A stretch of DNA of 64,000 nt from Amnibacterium endophyticum (GCF_042680685.1 NZ_JBHUEA010000020.1:1-64000); one strand, 5' to 3'. Shown: positions 43,529 to 53,043, counted from the first letter of the stretch. Numbers and translations: made by a program. The notes: generated by a model from the sequence alone, not told the origin.

Positions 43529-43947
43529 GCGAGTCCGCGCCGCTGGACAGTGAGGAACGCAGCCGCCGGCTGAACCTGCTGCTCGACACGATCCCGAAGG
43601 ACGGCTCGCGGGCGACGTTCGCGCAGATCCAGTCGTTCCTCGCCAGCCAGGGTGTTCGCCTCAGCCAGGCCCGATGGACGTACCTGGTGCGTGGCGGCCG
43701 CGGGTACGAGCGGATCAACGGTGAACGAGCGCTGATGACGGCGATCGCCGCGTTCTTCCAAATCGACCCCAGCTACCTGCTCGACCGGGCAGGACCGGTT
43801 CCGGAGGCGCTCGAGCAGCAGCTCGAGCTGCTGCGCCAGGTGCGCCTGCGCGAGGTGCGGCTCTACGCGACCCGCAAGCTCGGCGGCGTCTCCCCCGACA
43901 CCCTCGAGGAACTCAACCGGATCCTCCGCGACTCCGAGACCGACTGA
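43525..43947 (+). CDS. XRE-family regulator
   Basis: 140 aa. Helix-turn-helix region RATFAQIQSFLASQGVRLSQ, then ARWTYLVRGGRGYERINGER and AIAAFFQIDPSYLLDR, typical of the regulators partnered with MAB_1171c/ImmA genes. ATGA overlap with the membrane gene. Probably cleaved by, or controls, the ImmA protease of the same operon. Confidence 0.88.
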   Translation: MSESAPLDSEERSRRLNLLLDTIPKDGSRATFAQIQSFLASQGVRLSQARWTYLVRGGRGYERINGERALMTAIAAFFQIDPSYLLDRAGPVPEALEQQLELLRQVRLREVRLYATRKLGGVSPDTLEELNRILRDSETD

Positions 43948-43975
43948 CCGGCACCGATGCCGTCTCGGGAAAGAC

Positions 43976-44023
43976 GAAACCCCGGCGATGTGACACGAGA
44001 TCAGGGATCGGTCCGGGGTCTTC
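43976..44023 (+). ncRNA. Hairpin in the leader of the Abi/HEPN gene
   Basis: GAAACCCCGG (43976-43985) pairs with CCGGGGTCTTC (44013-44023, one bulged C) around a 27-nt loop, 28 nt upstream of the start. Abi_2-family genes can carry upstream regulatory or antitoxin RNAs; whether this is one is open. No T tract. Confidence 0.4.
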
Positions 44024-44051
44024 GACGACCACGATACAGGAGGGCCCCTCG

Positions 44052-44705
44052 ATGTCGAGCCCGCTGAGCGGCGACGCCGCGCTGCTACAACGGCGCTTCT
44101 CCCCCGAGCGGTTCGACCCGTACCTGCGGGCCGCCTCGTTCGATCAGGACACGGCGGTGGCGCTGTACCGGTGGAACGTCGAGCTCGCCGCCGCCATCTC
44201 GGAGACCCTCGGCCATGCCGAGGTCGGAGTCCGCAACGCCCTCAACGAGGGCTGGACGGCGCGACATGCCCGTCTCGGCCGCGCCGGGACATGGTTCGAC
44301 GACCCCGCCGGCGAGCTCGACCGCCGCGCCCACGCCGACATCGACCGTGCGCTCACCCGACTCCGGACCGCCGGCGCGGTACCGCTGCCCGGCAAGATCG
44401 TCGCCGAGCTGCCGTTCGGCTTCTGGCGCTTCCTCCTCGCCCGCCGCTACACCACCATCTGGCCCGCGATCCGCCCCTCCTTCCCGCACCTGCAGGGACA
44501 CGATCGGCGGCTGCTCGAGCTGCCCGTGTCCCGCCTGCATCTGCTGAGGAACCGGATCGCACACCACGAGCCCCTGCTCGCCCTGTCGGTCGAGACGGTG
44601 CGGCACGACCTCGTCACCGTGCTCGACGCACTCGACCCCGCACTGACCTTGTGGGTCGAGCACGGCGACCGGATCGCCGCCGTACACGCACGACGTCCCC
44701 GCTGA
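44052..44705 (+). CDS. Abi-like HEPN-domain protein
   Basis: 217 aa of the Abi_2 (AbiD/AbiF-like) group. GHAEVGVRNALNEGWTARHA lies in the N-terminal half; LPFGFWRFLLARRY and LPVSRLHLLRNRIAHHEPL give the HEPN RNase motif R-x4-H (RNRIAH). These act as RNA-cutting abortive-infection effectors. AGGAGG ribosome site at good spacing. Monocistronic, after a 104-bp leader with a hairpin. Confidence 0.88.
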   Translation: MSSPLSGDAALLQRRFSPERFDPYLRAASFDQDTAVALYRWNVELAAAISETLGHAEVGVRNALNEGWTARHARLGRAGTWFDDPAGELDRRAHADIDRALTRLRTAGAVPLPGKIVAELPFGFWRFLLARRYTTIWPAIRPSFPHLQGHDRRLLELPVSRLHLLRNRIAHHEPLLALSVETVRHDLVTVLDALDPALTLWVEHGDRIAAVHARRPR

Positions 44706-44726
44706 CCCGCTGGCGACCTCCGGCCG

Positions 44727-45092
44727 CTACGCGTCCGGGAGCGGCTCGCCGAGCATGTACGCCAAGTGCGCCCGCGTGATCTCCTCGACCCGGGTCCGAT
44801 TCAGCGTGTACTTCGGCACGCTGCCGACCGCGACCTCTGCTTCGACGACCCCGAGCTCACGCAGGTCCCGCAGGTGCCGGTTCACTGTCGGCCGGACCAG
44901 GCTCGCGCCTGCGATGATCTGACCGATCTGTGCCCGGTCGTGACCGGCGAGGAAGCGGATGATCGCCGCCGCCGCGGGATGCCCGATCCCGCGGACGGCC
45001 GTCAGCACGGCATCCGCTGTCGAAAGCCCATCCTGCGCCAGCAGGCCCGCGGTCTTCTCGCCATCGTCGGGCGGCAGCGGATCGACGGGCAC
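44727..45092 (-). CDS. Winged-helix (ArsR-like) regulator
   Basis: 121 aa: HPAAAAIIRFLAGHDRAQIG, then QIIAGASLVRPTVNRHLRDL and RELGVVEAEVAVGSVPKYTL, a clear winged helix. Divergent from the type IV secretion operon, so it may control it. TATC/GATA inverted motifs lie between the two. Confidence 0.8.
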   Translation of the reverse strand: MPVDPLPPDDGEKTAGLLAQDGLSTADAVLTAVRGIGHPAAAAIIRFLAGHDRAQIGQIIAGASLVRPTVNRHLRDLRELGVVEAEVAVGSVPKYTLNRTRVEEITRAHLAYMLGEPLPDA

Positions 45093-45147
45093 CCGCCCAT
45101 CCTGGCGCAGCTCCTCACACCGCTTCTCCTATCGCTCTGCAGTAGGT

Positions 45148-45164
45148 CTATCGTAAGGTGATAG
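45148..45164. promoter_or_regulatory. Possible operator between regulator and transfer operon
   Basis: CTATC-GTAAGGT-GATAG, with a further CCTATC at 45128-45133. Short arms, so tentative. Confidence 0.35.
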
Positions 45165-45200
45165 GTACTGGGGCATTCGGGCTCCGTCAGGGGGGGCTGC

Positions 45201-45791
45201 GTGACGAGCACTAGCGTCGCTCCCAGTCGCCGCGGACGGGCTAGGGGCTTCCATACCGAGAGCTTCCGCATGGTCACGCGGTTGAGCGGTGTTCGTGTGA
45301 TCGCCACTGCCGGAGTTCTGCTGTTCGGGCTGACCGGATGTACCCCGTCCCTTGCGAACCGGTCCGAGTCGGCACCTAAGGGCTCGGCCTCCACGGGAAC
45401 TGCGGAGGCGGAGCCGCTGGAATCGCCGTCCGGGTCGTCGTCGGGACTCCACGACCTCGAGCCCACCCGCTCGGCCACGGCAGGCGGCGTACTGCAGATC
45501 GCACTGACGGCGATGAGTCAGTTCTGCCGCCCGCGGTTGAGCGCAGCGCGGTGGATCGCTGGAATGGACCCGTTCCTGACGCTCGAGGCGTCGTCGGTCT
45601 ACGCGACGGTGGATCCCGCGCGGGTGCAGTGCTCGCATGTCACGCCACCCGCGCGGCTGGTCGAGGGCGACGGCTTCACGCAGGTCGTGACGGTGCAGAC
45701 CGACCGGTCGCCCTACCGGGTCACCCTGTCGCGGTCGTCGCTGTCGGAGCCGTGGCTGGTGTTCCGCATCGCACCGTCAGGCACGCGGTGA
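45201..45791 (+). CDS. Lipoprotein, first gene of the transfer operon
   Basis: 196 aa. VRVIATAGVLLFGLTGC is a lipoprotein signal with lipobox LTGC; the start may be the ATG at 45270, which gives a cleaner signal peptide, rather than the GTG at 45201. The mature part has a low-complexity Ser/Ala/Glu linker and then a folded domain with two Cys (QFCRPR; VQCSHV). It ends in a GTGA overlap with the hydrolase gene, so it is probably a surface or outer-face component of the secretion apparatus. Confidence 0.8.
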   Translation: MTSTSVAPSRRGRARGFHTESFRMVTRLSGVRVIATAGVLLFGLTGCTPSLANRSESAPKGSASTGTAEAEPLESPSGSSSGLHDLEPTRSATAGGVLQIALTAMSQFCRPRLSAARWIAGMDPFLTLEASSVYATVDPARVQCSHVTPPARLVEGDGFTQVVTVQTDRSPYRVTLSRSSLSEPWLVFRIAPSGTR

Positions 45792-46969
45792 ACGGGCGAG
45801 CGGGTGTCGGGGTGCTGACGGTGGTGCTGGTGCCGGTACTGCTGGCGGGCCTGCTGCTGTGGGTGCTGTTCTTCGGCGCGCAGCCGGCTGTGGCGGCCTG
45901 CTCCCCCGACCTCGTGTCGGTTGATGCGGCGGCGATCCCGCCGGGCGCGCAGGTGGCGGGCTTCGGGCAGGCGCAGCTGGTGAACGCGGCGCTGATCGTC
46001 GGGGCGGCCGCGAAGCTCGGCATGGGCGGGGACGCGCAGCTGCTGGGCGTGCAGACCGCGATCGGTGAGTCGACGCTGCGGAACCTCGACCACGGTGACG
46101 GGGCGATCAACCCGGACGGGTCGGTGGCGGACTCCCTCGGCCTGTTCCAGCAGCAGTCGAGCTGGGGCACCGTCGACCAACGCCGCGACCCCGGCACGGC
46201 AGCGACGCTCTTCTTCACCCGGCTGGCGATGGTGTCGAGCTGGCAGCAGATGGTGCCGACGCTGGCGATCAACCGGGTCCAGGGCAACCAGGACCCCGAC
46301 TACTACAGCCGCTTCCGCGACCAGGCCACCGCCGTCGTGCACTACCTCGCCACCCTCTCCCCCACCGCGACGGCCTCGAGCACCGCCGCGGCCGCGAGCC
46401 CGTCACCGACGGCGGCCACCGCTGCCGTCGCTGATGGCGGGGGCGGATGCGGGGGCGCGATCTCGGGGGACGCGCGCACGCTGGCGCAGGGGCTGCTGCA
46501 GCAGATCAAGGCCGGCCGGCTGACGGTGCTGGAGCCGCGGTACGAGCAGGAGATCGCGAACGTCGCCGCCGGCACCCAGACGAGCGCGTGCGGGCTGGAC
46601 CCGCGGACGCTGCAGCTGATCGACCTGGCGCTGCGCACCTTCCGCACTGTCGGGGTCTCGGACCTGAACCGGCGCTGCACCGGCTCCCTGCTGGGCGCCG
46701 GCACCCAGTCCTCGCACTGGATCAACGGCGGCGGCCAGGCAGTCGACTTCTACAACCTCGGCGGCGCGGCCCTCACCGGCGGCGACCCCGCCTCGATGCG
46801 CTTCCTGCACGTCCTCGACCAGGTCGTCCCCGCCGGCGCCCGCGCCGGCCAGGTCGAGTGCCGCGCCCCGACGTCGTTCGTGCATCTGACCCAGTTCGCC
46901 GACACCTGCAACCACCTGCACATCGACGTCGCCTTCACCGGCAACACCCCTCTCACCCTCACCGGCTGA
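45788..46969 (+). CDS. Conjugation-associated cell-wall hydrolase
   Basis: 393 aa with an N-terminal signal/anchor (VGVLTVVLVPVLLAGLLLWV), a lysozyme/transglycosylase-like segment (AQLLGVQTAIGESTLRNLDH, then GLFQQQSSWGTVDQRRD), a Thr/Ala/Ser-rich linker near residue 195-215 and a C-terminal domain with SSHWINGGGQAVDFYNL and CNHLHIDV. The His/Asp pattern there recalls peptidoglycan endopeptidases. Likely opens the wall for the transfer channel. Confidence 0.8.
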   Translation: MNGRAGVGVLTVVLVPVLLAGLLLWVLFFGAQPAVAACSPDLVSVDAAAIPPGAQVAGFGQAQLVNAALIVGAAAKLGMGGDAQLLGVQTAIGESTLRNLDHGDGAINPDGSVADSLGLFQQQSSWGTVDQRRDPGTAATLFFTRLAMVSSWQQMVPTLAINRVQGNQDPDYYSRFRDQATAVVHYLATLSPTATASSTAAAASPSPTAATAAVADGGGGCGGAISGDARTLAQGLLQQIKAGRLTVLEPRYEQEIANVAAGTQTSACGLDPRTLQLIDLALRTFRTVGVSDLNRRCTGSLLGAGTQSSHWINGGGQAVDFYNLGGAALTGGDPASMRFLHVLDQVVPAGARAGQVECRAPTSFVHLTQFADTCNHLHIDVAFTGNTPLTLTG

Positions 46970-47031
46970 GCCCACCCACCGTCTCCCCGTGACGCGGTCA
47001 CGGGGCCACCACCCCGAATCGAAGGAGCAGC

Positions 47032-47331
47032 ATGTCCGTCCTCGCCTCCACCGTCACGGCGGTCCTGCCGCAGCTGGTCACCGCGGTTCCCGACCCCGGC
47101 GCCGGCACGATGCCGCCCGGGTTCGGCGCCTTCACCACCGTGATGGGCTGGGCGAAGTACATCGGCCTCGGTGTGGCGGTGGTCGGGCTGATCATGCTCG
47201 GCGTCTCGCTGACGATCTCCGCCCGCCGCGGCGAAGGCGGCGAGATCGGCGGCTGGCTGGGCCGGCTGCTGATCGGCGTGATTATCATCTCCGCCGCCTT
47301 CACCATCGTCGGCTTCCTCGTCGGAGCCTGA
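47032..47331 (+). CDS. Small two-span membrane protein (VirB2/pilin-like)
   Basis: 99 aa with two membrane helices (YIGLGVAVVGLIMLGVSLTI and LLIGVIIISAAFTIVGFLVG) separated by a short basic loop, the size and layout of VirB2/TrbC-like subunits. AAGGAG lies upstream. Assigned by position in the operon; sequence alone is not diagnostic. Confidence 0.68.
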   Translation: MSVLASTVTAVLPQLVTAVPDPGAGTMPPGFGAFTTVMGWAKYIGLGVAVVGLIMLGVSLTISARRGEGGEIGGWLGRLLIGVIIISAAFTIVGFLVGA

Positions 47332-47337
47332 CCCGGC

Positions 47338-48054
47338 ATGCCCCGCACAAGTACCGGCTCGTCGTCGCGCCCGGGCCGCGGCTTCGTCACTGGCGCCGCG
47401 GTCGTGGCGGTGCTGGTCGTGGCTGGCGTCGCGGTCTCCCTCGGCGCCGCCTTCGGCGCCCACCCGACTAAAGCTGCCGCCCCCGCATCCCCGGCCGCAG
47501 GACCGGTGGCGGGCGGCAGTACGTGCGGGCTGACCGGGCTCGATCGGACCGACGCGACGCTGACCATCGCGCCGCCGACGCGCTGGACGACGGTCGGCAC
47601 GATGGCCGCCCCGTCCTCCGCCACGGCCGGCCCTGGCCGGCAGCAGTCGGACGGGCTGCGGTCCTGCTACGCCCACACCGTCACCGGAGCCCTCTTTGCG
47701 GTCGCGAACTTTTGGGCCACCGGCTCGGACCCGCGCCTGTACCGCCAGATCGTCGAGACGAACGTCGCCGATGGTCCTGGCCGGGATACGGCGTTGCGGG
47801 CGTCGGGGGCGCCGAGTAACACCGGGACGAGTGCGCAGATCGCCGGGTTCAAGGTCGACTCCTACCGGCCGAACGCGGCGACGGTCGACGTCGCGTTGCA
47901 ATCCAGCAGCGGGCAGCAGATCGGCTTCCCGGTCCCGGTGGTGTGGCAGGACGGGGACTGGAAGGTGCAGGTCGCCGACGACGGCACCAACGTCTTCCGA
48001 CCCACGATCCTGTCCAGCCTCGCCGGCTACGTGCCGTGGGCAGGTGCGGAATGA
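47338..48054 (+). CDS. Transfer protein with one anchor (VirB8/TcpC-like role)
   Basis: 238 aa: an N-terminal membrane anchor (GAAVVAVLVVAGVAVSLGAA), a linker, then an extracytoplasmic domain (YAHTVTGALFAVANFWATGS; PVPVVWQDGDWKVQVADDGT) that reads like the NTF2-like/VirB8 class. Between pilin-like and VirB6-like genes. Overlaps the next start (ATGA). Confidence 0.75.
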   Translation: MPRTSTGSSSRPGRGFVTGAAVVAVLVVAGVAVSLGAAFGAHPTKAAAPASPAAGPVAGGSTCGLTGLDRTDATLTIAPPTRWTTVGTMAAPSSATAGPGRQQSDGLRSCYAHTVTGALFAVANFWATGSDPRLYRQIVETNVADGPGRDTALRASGAPSNTGTSAQIAGFKVDSYRPNAATVDVALQSSSGQQIGFPVPVVWQDGDWKVQVADDGTNVFRPTILSSLAGYVPWAGAE

Positions 48055-49586
48055 GTGCTGCTCTCGCTGCGGCGGACGCGGCAGGCGGCGGCTGCGCGCT
48101 GACGGATCCGCTGTGCATCGCGAAGCAGGCAGCCGGCCAGATCGTCTCGTCGGCGGCGTCGGATGCGTTGCAGCAGTTCGTCAACGACATCCTCAAGGCA
48201 TACGGGAAGGCGATCGCCTCGCTCGGCTCGATCTGGGTCGACGTCCCCTCCCCCGTCACCACCGGCGACGGCGGCGGCGGGACGATCACAGCCCCGCCGC
48301 AGGCGGCCGTGTTCACGACGCTGCTGGGCTGGGTGGTGTGGGTCGCGGCCGGGACCGCGGTCGTGTCGCTGATCGTGGCCGGGGCCATGATGGCCGCCCG
48401 CCGCCGCCACGGCGACGGAGAAGCCCACCTCGGACGCGTCGGGGTGATCCTCGGCTCGGTCGTGCTGATCTCAGCCGCATCCGCACTGGTGGCCGGGTTC
48501 CTACCGGCGACGCTAGCCGGGAACCAGGCCGGCTCCATCGCGGGCTGGGTCCAGGACCGGCTGGCCTGGTACACCGCGGGACTTGCGGTGCTGTCGATCC
48601 TCGTCGCAGCTGCCCGGATGGCGTGGACGCAGCGGGCGATGCCGCTGCGCGACCTCGCCGGCTCCGTCCTGACCCTCATCGCCGTCGCGGGCGCGGGGCT
48701 GGTCGCGATCCGGCTGGCGACCCAGGCGGCGGACGCGTTCAGCGTCTGGGTGCTGAACGGCTCCACCGACTGCGAGGTGGGGTCCGGGGACTGCTTCGGC
48801 CGCAACATCACGGCCCTGATCGCGCTCACCGCCGCTTCCCCGATCGGGACGATTGGGCTGTTCCTGCTGGGGCTGCTGGCGGTGCTGATGACTTACGTGC
48901 AGGTCGCGTTGATGGTGCTGCGCTCCGCGATGCTGGTGCTGCTGGCAGGTGTCCTGCCGGTGTCGGCGTCGTTCACGAACACGCAGGTCGGCCGGCAGTG
49001 GTTCACCAAGGCGCTGGGCTGGACGGTCGCGTTCGTGCTCTACAAGCCCGCTGCCGCGATCGTCTACGCCACCGCGTTCCGCCTCACCGGCAGCAACGCC
49101 TTCCGAGCAGACGGGACCGGCCTGTTCCAGATCCTCGCCGGCCTCGCCCTGATGCTGATCGCGCTGATCGCGTTGCCGGCGTTGATGCGGTTCCTCGTCC
49201 CCGCGGTCGCGGCGATCGGTGGCAGCGCCGGTGGCGGCGGTCTGCTGCTGGCCGGGGCGGGAGCGGCCGGGGTCGGTGAGCTCGCCACCGGCGCGATCCG
49301 CAGCAACCGAACCGGCAGCGGCAGCGGCGGCGGGGGTGGCGCGTCTGGGCCGACCGGCAGCGCCCAGGCCGCAGGCCGGGGTGCCGGCGCGGCTGCCGCC
49401 GGTGGCAGCGCGGCGGGCGGCGGAGGCGGGGCTGCCGCTGGTGCTGCCGCGGCGGCGGGGCCGGTCGGGCTCGGGATCGCGACAGCCGGTATCGCGGTCT
49501 CCGGGTTGACGAAAGCCGCAGGCGCCGCCGGGACCGCGGTCCTGGATGCGACCGGAGATGTGTCTGGCTCGAAGGGAGCAGCATGA
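48051..49586 (+). CDS. VirB6/TrbL-like polytopic channel protein
   Basis: 511 aa with six or more helices (TLLGWVVWVAAGTAVVSLIV; IGTIGLFLLGLLAVLMTYVQ; ILAGLALMLIALIALPALMR) and a long C-terminal Gly/Ala/Ser-rich low-complexity tail after about residue 420. Fits the inner-membrane channel subunit of actinobacterial T4SS-like systems. ATGA overlaps at both ends. Confidence 0.85.
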   Translation: MSAALAAADAAGGGCALTDPLCIAKQAAGQIVSSAASDALQQFVNDILKAYGKAIASLGSIWVDVPSPVTTGDGGGGTITAPPQAAVFTTLLGWVVWVAAGTAVVSLIVAGAMMAARRRHGDGEAHLGRVGVILGSVVLISAASALVAGFLPATLAGNQAGSIAGWVQDRLAWYTAGLAVLSILVAAARMAWTQRAMPLRDLAGSVLTLIAVAGAGLVAIRLATQAADAFSVWVLNGSTDCEVGSGDCFGRNITALIALTAASPIGTIGLFLLGLLAVLMTYVQVALMVLRSAMLVLLAGVLPVSASFTNTQVGRQWFTKALGWTVAFVLYKPAAAIVYATAFRLTGSNAFRADGTGLFQILAGLALMLIALIALPALMRFLVPAVAAIGGSAGGGGLLLAGAGAAGVGELATGAIRSNRTGSGSGGGGGASGPTGSAQAAGRGAGAAAAGGSAAGGGGGAAAGAAAAAGPVGLGIATAGIAVSGLTKAAGAAGTAVLDATGDVSGSKGAA

Positions 49587-51115
49587 CCACCAACGGCCTC
49601 ACCGGTGCGACCCGCACCGACGGGCACCGCACCTACGGCAACTGGCGCCGCCCTGCCACCGCGGGTCTCGGCGGGCTCGGGATGCTCGCCACCGCGGTGC
49701 TGTTCGTCGGCATCGCCGCCGCGATCATCGCCTCGATGACCGCCGGGCTCGGTCCCGCGCTCATCGTCGCGTCGGTGTTCGGGGTGGTGCTGCTGACAGT
49801 GGCGGTCAAGGACAGGCACGGCCAGTCCGCCCTCGGCCGCACCCTCAACCGCATCGGCTGGACCCGCACGAGACGCCGCGGCTCGCACCTGTACCGCTCC
49901 GGCCCTACCGGCCGGGCGAAGTGGGGCACCTTCCAGCTGCCGGGACTTGCCGCGTCGTCGCAGCTGGGCGAGTGGACCGACTCCCACGGCCGCCCCTTCG
50001 CCCTCCTGCACACCCCCGCGACCCGCCACTACACCGTCGTGCTGGCGGCGGAGCCGGACGGGGCGGCGCTGGTGGATCAGGAGCAGATCGACAACCAGGT
50101 CGCCGAGTTCGGGATCTGGCTGGCGAACCTCGGCGACGAACCCGGCATCGAAGGCGCCTCCATCACCATTGAGACCGCCCCCGACACCGGCACCCGCCTC
50201 CGCGCGGAGGTCGAGGGATCGCTCGACCCCGACGCTCCCCCCTTCGCGCAGACAGTCCTCGCCGACGTCGTGGCCCAGTACCCCCTCGGATCCGCCACGA
50301 TCCGCGCCTACATCGCCATCACCTTCAACGAGGTTTATCGCGCATCGGTAAACCGCAGTAAACGACGCAAGCCGGACGAGGTCGCCACGGACCTCGCCTC
50401 CCGCCTGCCCGGCCTCACCACCTCGCTGACCGCAACCGGGGCGGGGGCGGCGCGGCCGCTGTCAGCGCAGGAGCTCTGCGAGGTCATCCGCGTCGCCTAC
50501 GACCCCGCCGCAGGCCGGCTGATCGATGAGGCCCGCGCCGCCGGCGAGCCCGCGGCGCTGACCTGGCCGGAAGTCGGGCCTGCGGCGGCGGAGGCGCGGT
50601 GGGGGTCGTACCGGCACGACTCGGCGGTGTCCTCGACATGGACGATGACCTCCCCGCCGCGCGGGGTGGTGCAGTCCGGGATTCTCGCCCGACTACTGGC
50701 CCCGCACCGGGACATCGCCCGCAAACGCGTCACCCTCCTCTACCGCCCCATCGACCCCGCCCGGGCCGCGGCCCTGGTGGAGGCGGACCTGAACGCCGCC
50801 CGCTTCAACTCCACCGCGTCCGCCAAGCCGACCGCCCGCTCCACCCTCTCCGCCCGCAGTGCGCAAGCCACCGCGTCCGAGGAGGCCGCCGGGGCCGGGC
50901 TGGTGAACTTCGGGCTGATCGTCACCGCGACCACGACCGACCCGGACCTCGAACCCGACGCGCGAGCCGCGGTCGACTCCCTCACGGCGGCAGCCCGCCT
51001 GCGGATGCGGCCGGCCTACGGGTCGCAGGACACCGCCTTCGCAGCCGGGCTCCCGCTCGGGCTCGTCCTGCCACGCCACCTGCGCCTACCGACCGAAGTG
51101 AGGGAAGCCCTGTGA
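49583..51115 (+). CDS. SCO6880-family type IV secretion protein
   Basis: 510 aa. Two N-terminal helices (LGGLGMLATAVLFVGIAAAI; GLGPALIVASVFGVVLLTVA) precede a soluble part (RRRGSHLYRSGPTGRAKWGT; AGRLIDEARAAGEPAALTWP). This is the SCO6880 family, the actinobacterial counterpart of PrgI/VirB3-plus-VirB4-N-terminal proteins, always next to a VirB4-type ATPase as here. GTGA overlap with it. Confidence 0.9.
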   Translation: MTTNGLTGATRTDGHRTYGNWRRPATAGLGGLGMLATAVLFVGIAAAIIASMTAGLGPALIVASVFGVVLLTVAVKDRHGQSALGRTLNRIGWTRTRRRGSHLYRSGPTGRAKWGTFQLPGLAASSQLGEWTDSHGRPFALLHTPATRHYTVVLAAEPDGAALVDQEQIDNQVAEFGIWLANLGDEPGIEGASITIETAPDTGTRLRAEVEGSLDPDAPPFAQTVLADVVAQYPLGSATIRAYIAITFNEVYRASVNRSKRRKPDEVATDLASRLPGLTTSLTATGAGAARPLSAQELCEVIRVAYDPAAGRLIDEARAAGEPAALTWPEVGPAAAEARWGSYRHDSAVSSTWTMTSPPRGVVQSGILARLLAPHRDIARKRVTLLYRPIDPARAAALVEADLNAARFNSTASAKPTARSTLSARSAQATASEEAAGAGLVNFGLIVTATTTDPDLEPDARAAVDSLTAAARLRMRPAYGSQDTAFAAGLPLGLVLPRHLRLPTEVREAL

Positions 51116-53043
51116 CCACCACCACACCCCGCCCCACCCCGCACCGATCCGGCGCTGTCGCACCGTCGGAGGAGCCGACCGACGTCGGCCCGTGGGGCGG
51201 CCCACCCGAGGACCAGCCAGCCGAGCCGCCTCGGCGGCCGCTCGGGCACGCCGCGGCCGACCGCGACGCCCACGGGGCGGCGCGGTTCTTGACCGCCGCC
51301 GAGGTCGACGCCCTCGCCGGCGCTCGGAGGGAACCGCCCGCCCCGGTCGAGCTGCACTCGGCGACGCAGCCAGCGAAGCGGGCGCCTCGCACGAAGCCGG
51401 CCGAGAAGAAGCGGAAGCGGTCTGGGCGAAAGCCGCGGGTGCGGGTGGTGCGGGAGTGGGTGGTGCGGGAGCGGGTGGTGCGGCCGATGCGGCCACCGCT
51501 GCGCGGCTGGTTCGGTCGCGGTGGCGGCCAGGCGGTCAACATCCAGGCTGCGGACGAGTTCCGGGCCACGACGGTGCAGGTGTGCGGGCTGTACCCGTTC
51601 TCGGTCGGCACCGGCACCCCGATGATCGGGGTCCCGCTGGGCAAGAACCTCGCCACCGGCGGGTCGGTGTGCTGCGACCCGATCTCCTGGTTCCAGCGCG
51701 CGCAGCTGATCGCGAACCCGTCCGTGTTCGTGCTCGGTAAGCCAGGCCTCGGCAAGTCGTCCCTCACCCGCCGCATGGCCACCGGGCTCGCCGGGTACGG
51801 AACGCTGCCGCTGGTCCTCGGGGACCTGAAACCTGACTACGTCGACCTGATCGAGGCCCTCGACGGCCAGGTCATCACCCTCGGCCGAGGACGCGGCTAC
51901 CTGAACATCCTCGACCCCGGCGAAGCCCACGACGCCGCCACCCGCCTCACCGCCGAGGCGGCGCGGATCGAGCGGACGATGCGCCGCAAGGGCGCCGACC
52001 GGCCCGCTCTCAAGGCCGAAGCCGCACGGATCCGGCGGCTCGGCGCGCAGGTCCTCGCCGACGCGCACGGACGCCGGCACACCATGATCGCCGCGCTCTT
52101 GACGATCCTCCGGTCGGAGCCGCCGACGGACCGGGAGGAGACGATCCTCGACCGGGCGCTGAAGTGGCTCGACGAGCACCATCACGGCATCCCCGTCCTG
52201 GCCGACCTCCTCGCCGTCATTCAGGCCGCGCCCGACGAGCTCCGCCAGGTGGCCCTGGATCGCGGTGATCTGGACCGGTACCGGGCGATCACCGAGAACC
52301 TCGAAGCCTCCCTCATCGGCCTCACCACCGGCGGCCGGCTCGGGGAAGTGTTCTCGCGTCCGACGACGACGCCGATGCGACGCGACCGGCCGGTGGTCTA
52401 CGACGTCTCCTCCATCGACGACTCCGAGTCCGACCTGCAGGCCGCGATCCTGCTGGCCTGCTGGTCCGCCGGCTTCGGCACCGTCAACGTCGCCACCGCC
52501 CTCGCCGACGCACACCTGGAACCGCGGCGGCACTACTTCGTCATCCTCGACGAGCTCTGGCGGGCGCTGCGTGCAGGCCGGGGCATGGTCGACCGGGTCG
52601 ACGCCCTCACCCGCCTGAACCGCGCCCGCGGGGTCGGGCTGGCGATGATCAGCCACACCATGTCCGACCTCCTCGCCCTCGCCACGGAGGAGGACCGGAT
52701 GAAGGCCCGCGGCTTCGTCGAACGCGCCGGCATGGTCATCTGCGGCGGCCTGCCGGGAGCGGAGATGCCGCAGCTGACCGCGGCGGTGCCGATGTCGGCC
52801 GCGGAACAGGCGATGCTCGCCTCATGGCAGGACCCACCCGCATGGGACCCCTCCACCGGCCACGAAGCCGAACCCCCAGGCCGCGGCCGGTTCCTGATCA
52901 AGGTCGGCGGCCGCCCCGGCATCCCCATCCGCGTCGAACTCACCCAAGCGGAACTGGCGGTCAACGACACCAACAAGCTCTGGCACGCCACCTCCCGCGC
53001 CGGCCGCGACCACACCCACTCCCCCACCCGGACGGCGTCGTGA
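51112..53043 (+). CDS. VirB4/TraC-like secretion ATPase
   Basis: 643 aa. A basic, disordered N-terminus (residues 1-130) precedes VNIQAADEFRATTVQVCGLY and the ATPase: Walker A GKPGLGKS at 209-216 and Walker B YFVILDELWRAL near 474-485, plus ARGVGLAMISHTMSDLLALA. It powers the transfer channel. GTG start with GAGGGAAG upstream and a GTGA overlap with SCO6880. Confidence 0.92.
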   Translation: MTTTTPRPTPHRSGAVAPSEEPTDVGPWGGPPEDQPAEPPRRPLGHAAADRDAHGAARFLTAAEVDALAGARREPPAPVELHSATQPAKRAPRTKPAEKKRKRSGRKPRVRVVREWVVRERVVRPMRPPLRGWFGRGGGQAVNIQAADEFRATTVQVCGLYPFSVGTGTPMIGVPLGKNLATGGSVCCDPISWFQRAQLIANPSVFVLGKPGLGKSSLTRRMATGLAGYGTLPLVLGDLKPDYVDLIEALDGQVITLGRGRGYLNILDPGEAHDAATRLTAEAARIERTMRRKGADRPALKAEAARIRRLGAQVLADAHGRRHTMIAALLTILRSEPPTDREETILDRALKWLDEHHHGIPVLADLLAVIQAAPDELRQVALDRGDLDRYRAITENLEASLIGLTTGGRLGEVFSRPTTTPMRRDRPVVYDVSSIDDSESDLQAAILLACWSAGFGTVNVATALADAHLEPRRHYFVILDELWRALRAGRGMVDRVDALTRLNRARGVGLAMISHTMSDLLALATEEDRMKARGFVERAGMVICGGLPGAEMPQLTAAVPMSAAEQAMLASWQDPPAWDPSTGHEAEPPGRGRFLIKVGGRPGIPIRVELTQAELAVNDTNKLWHATSRAGRDHTHSPTRTAS

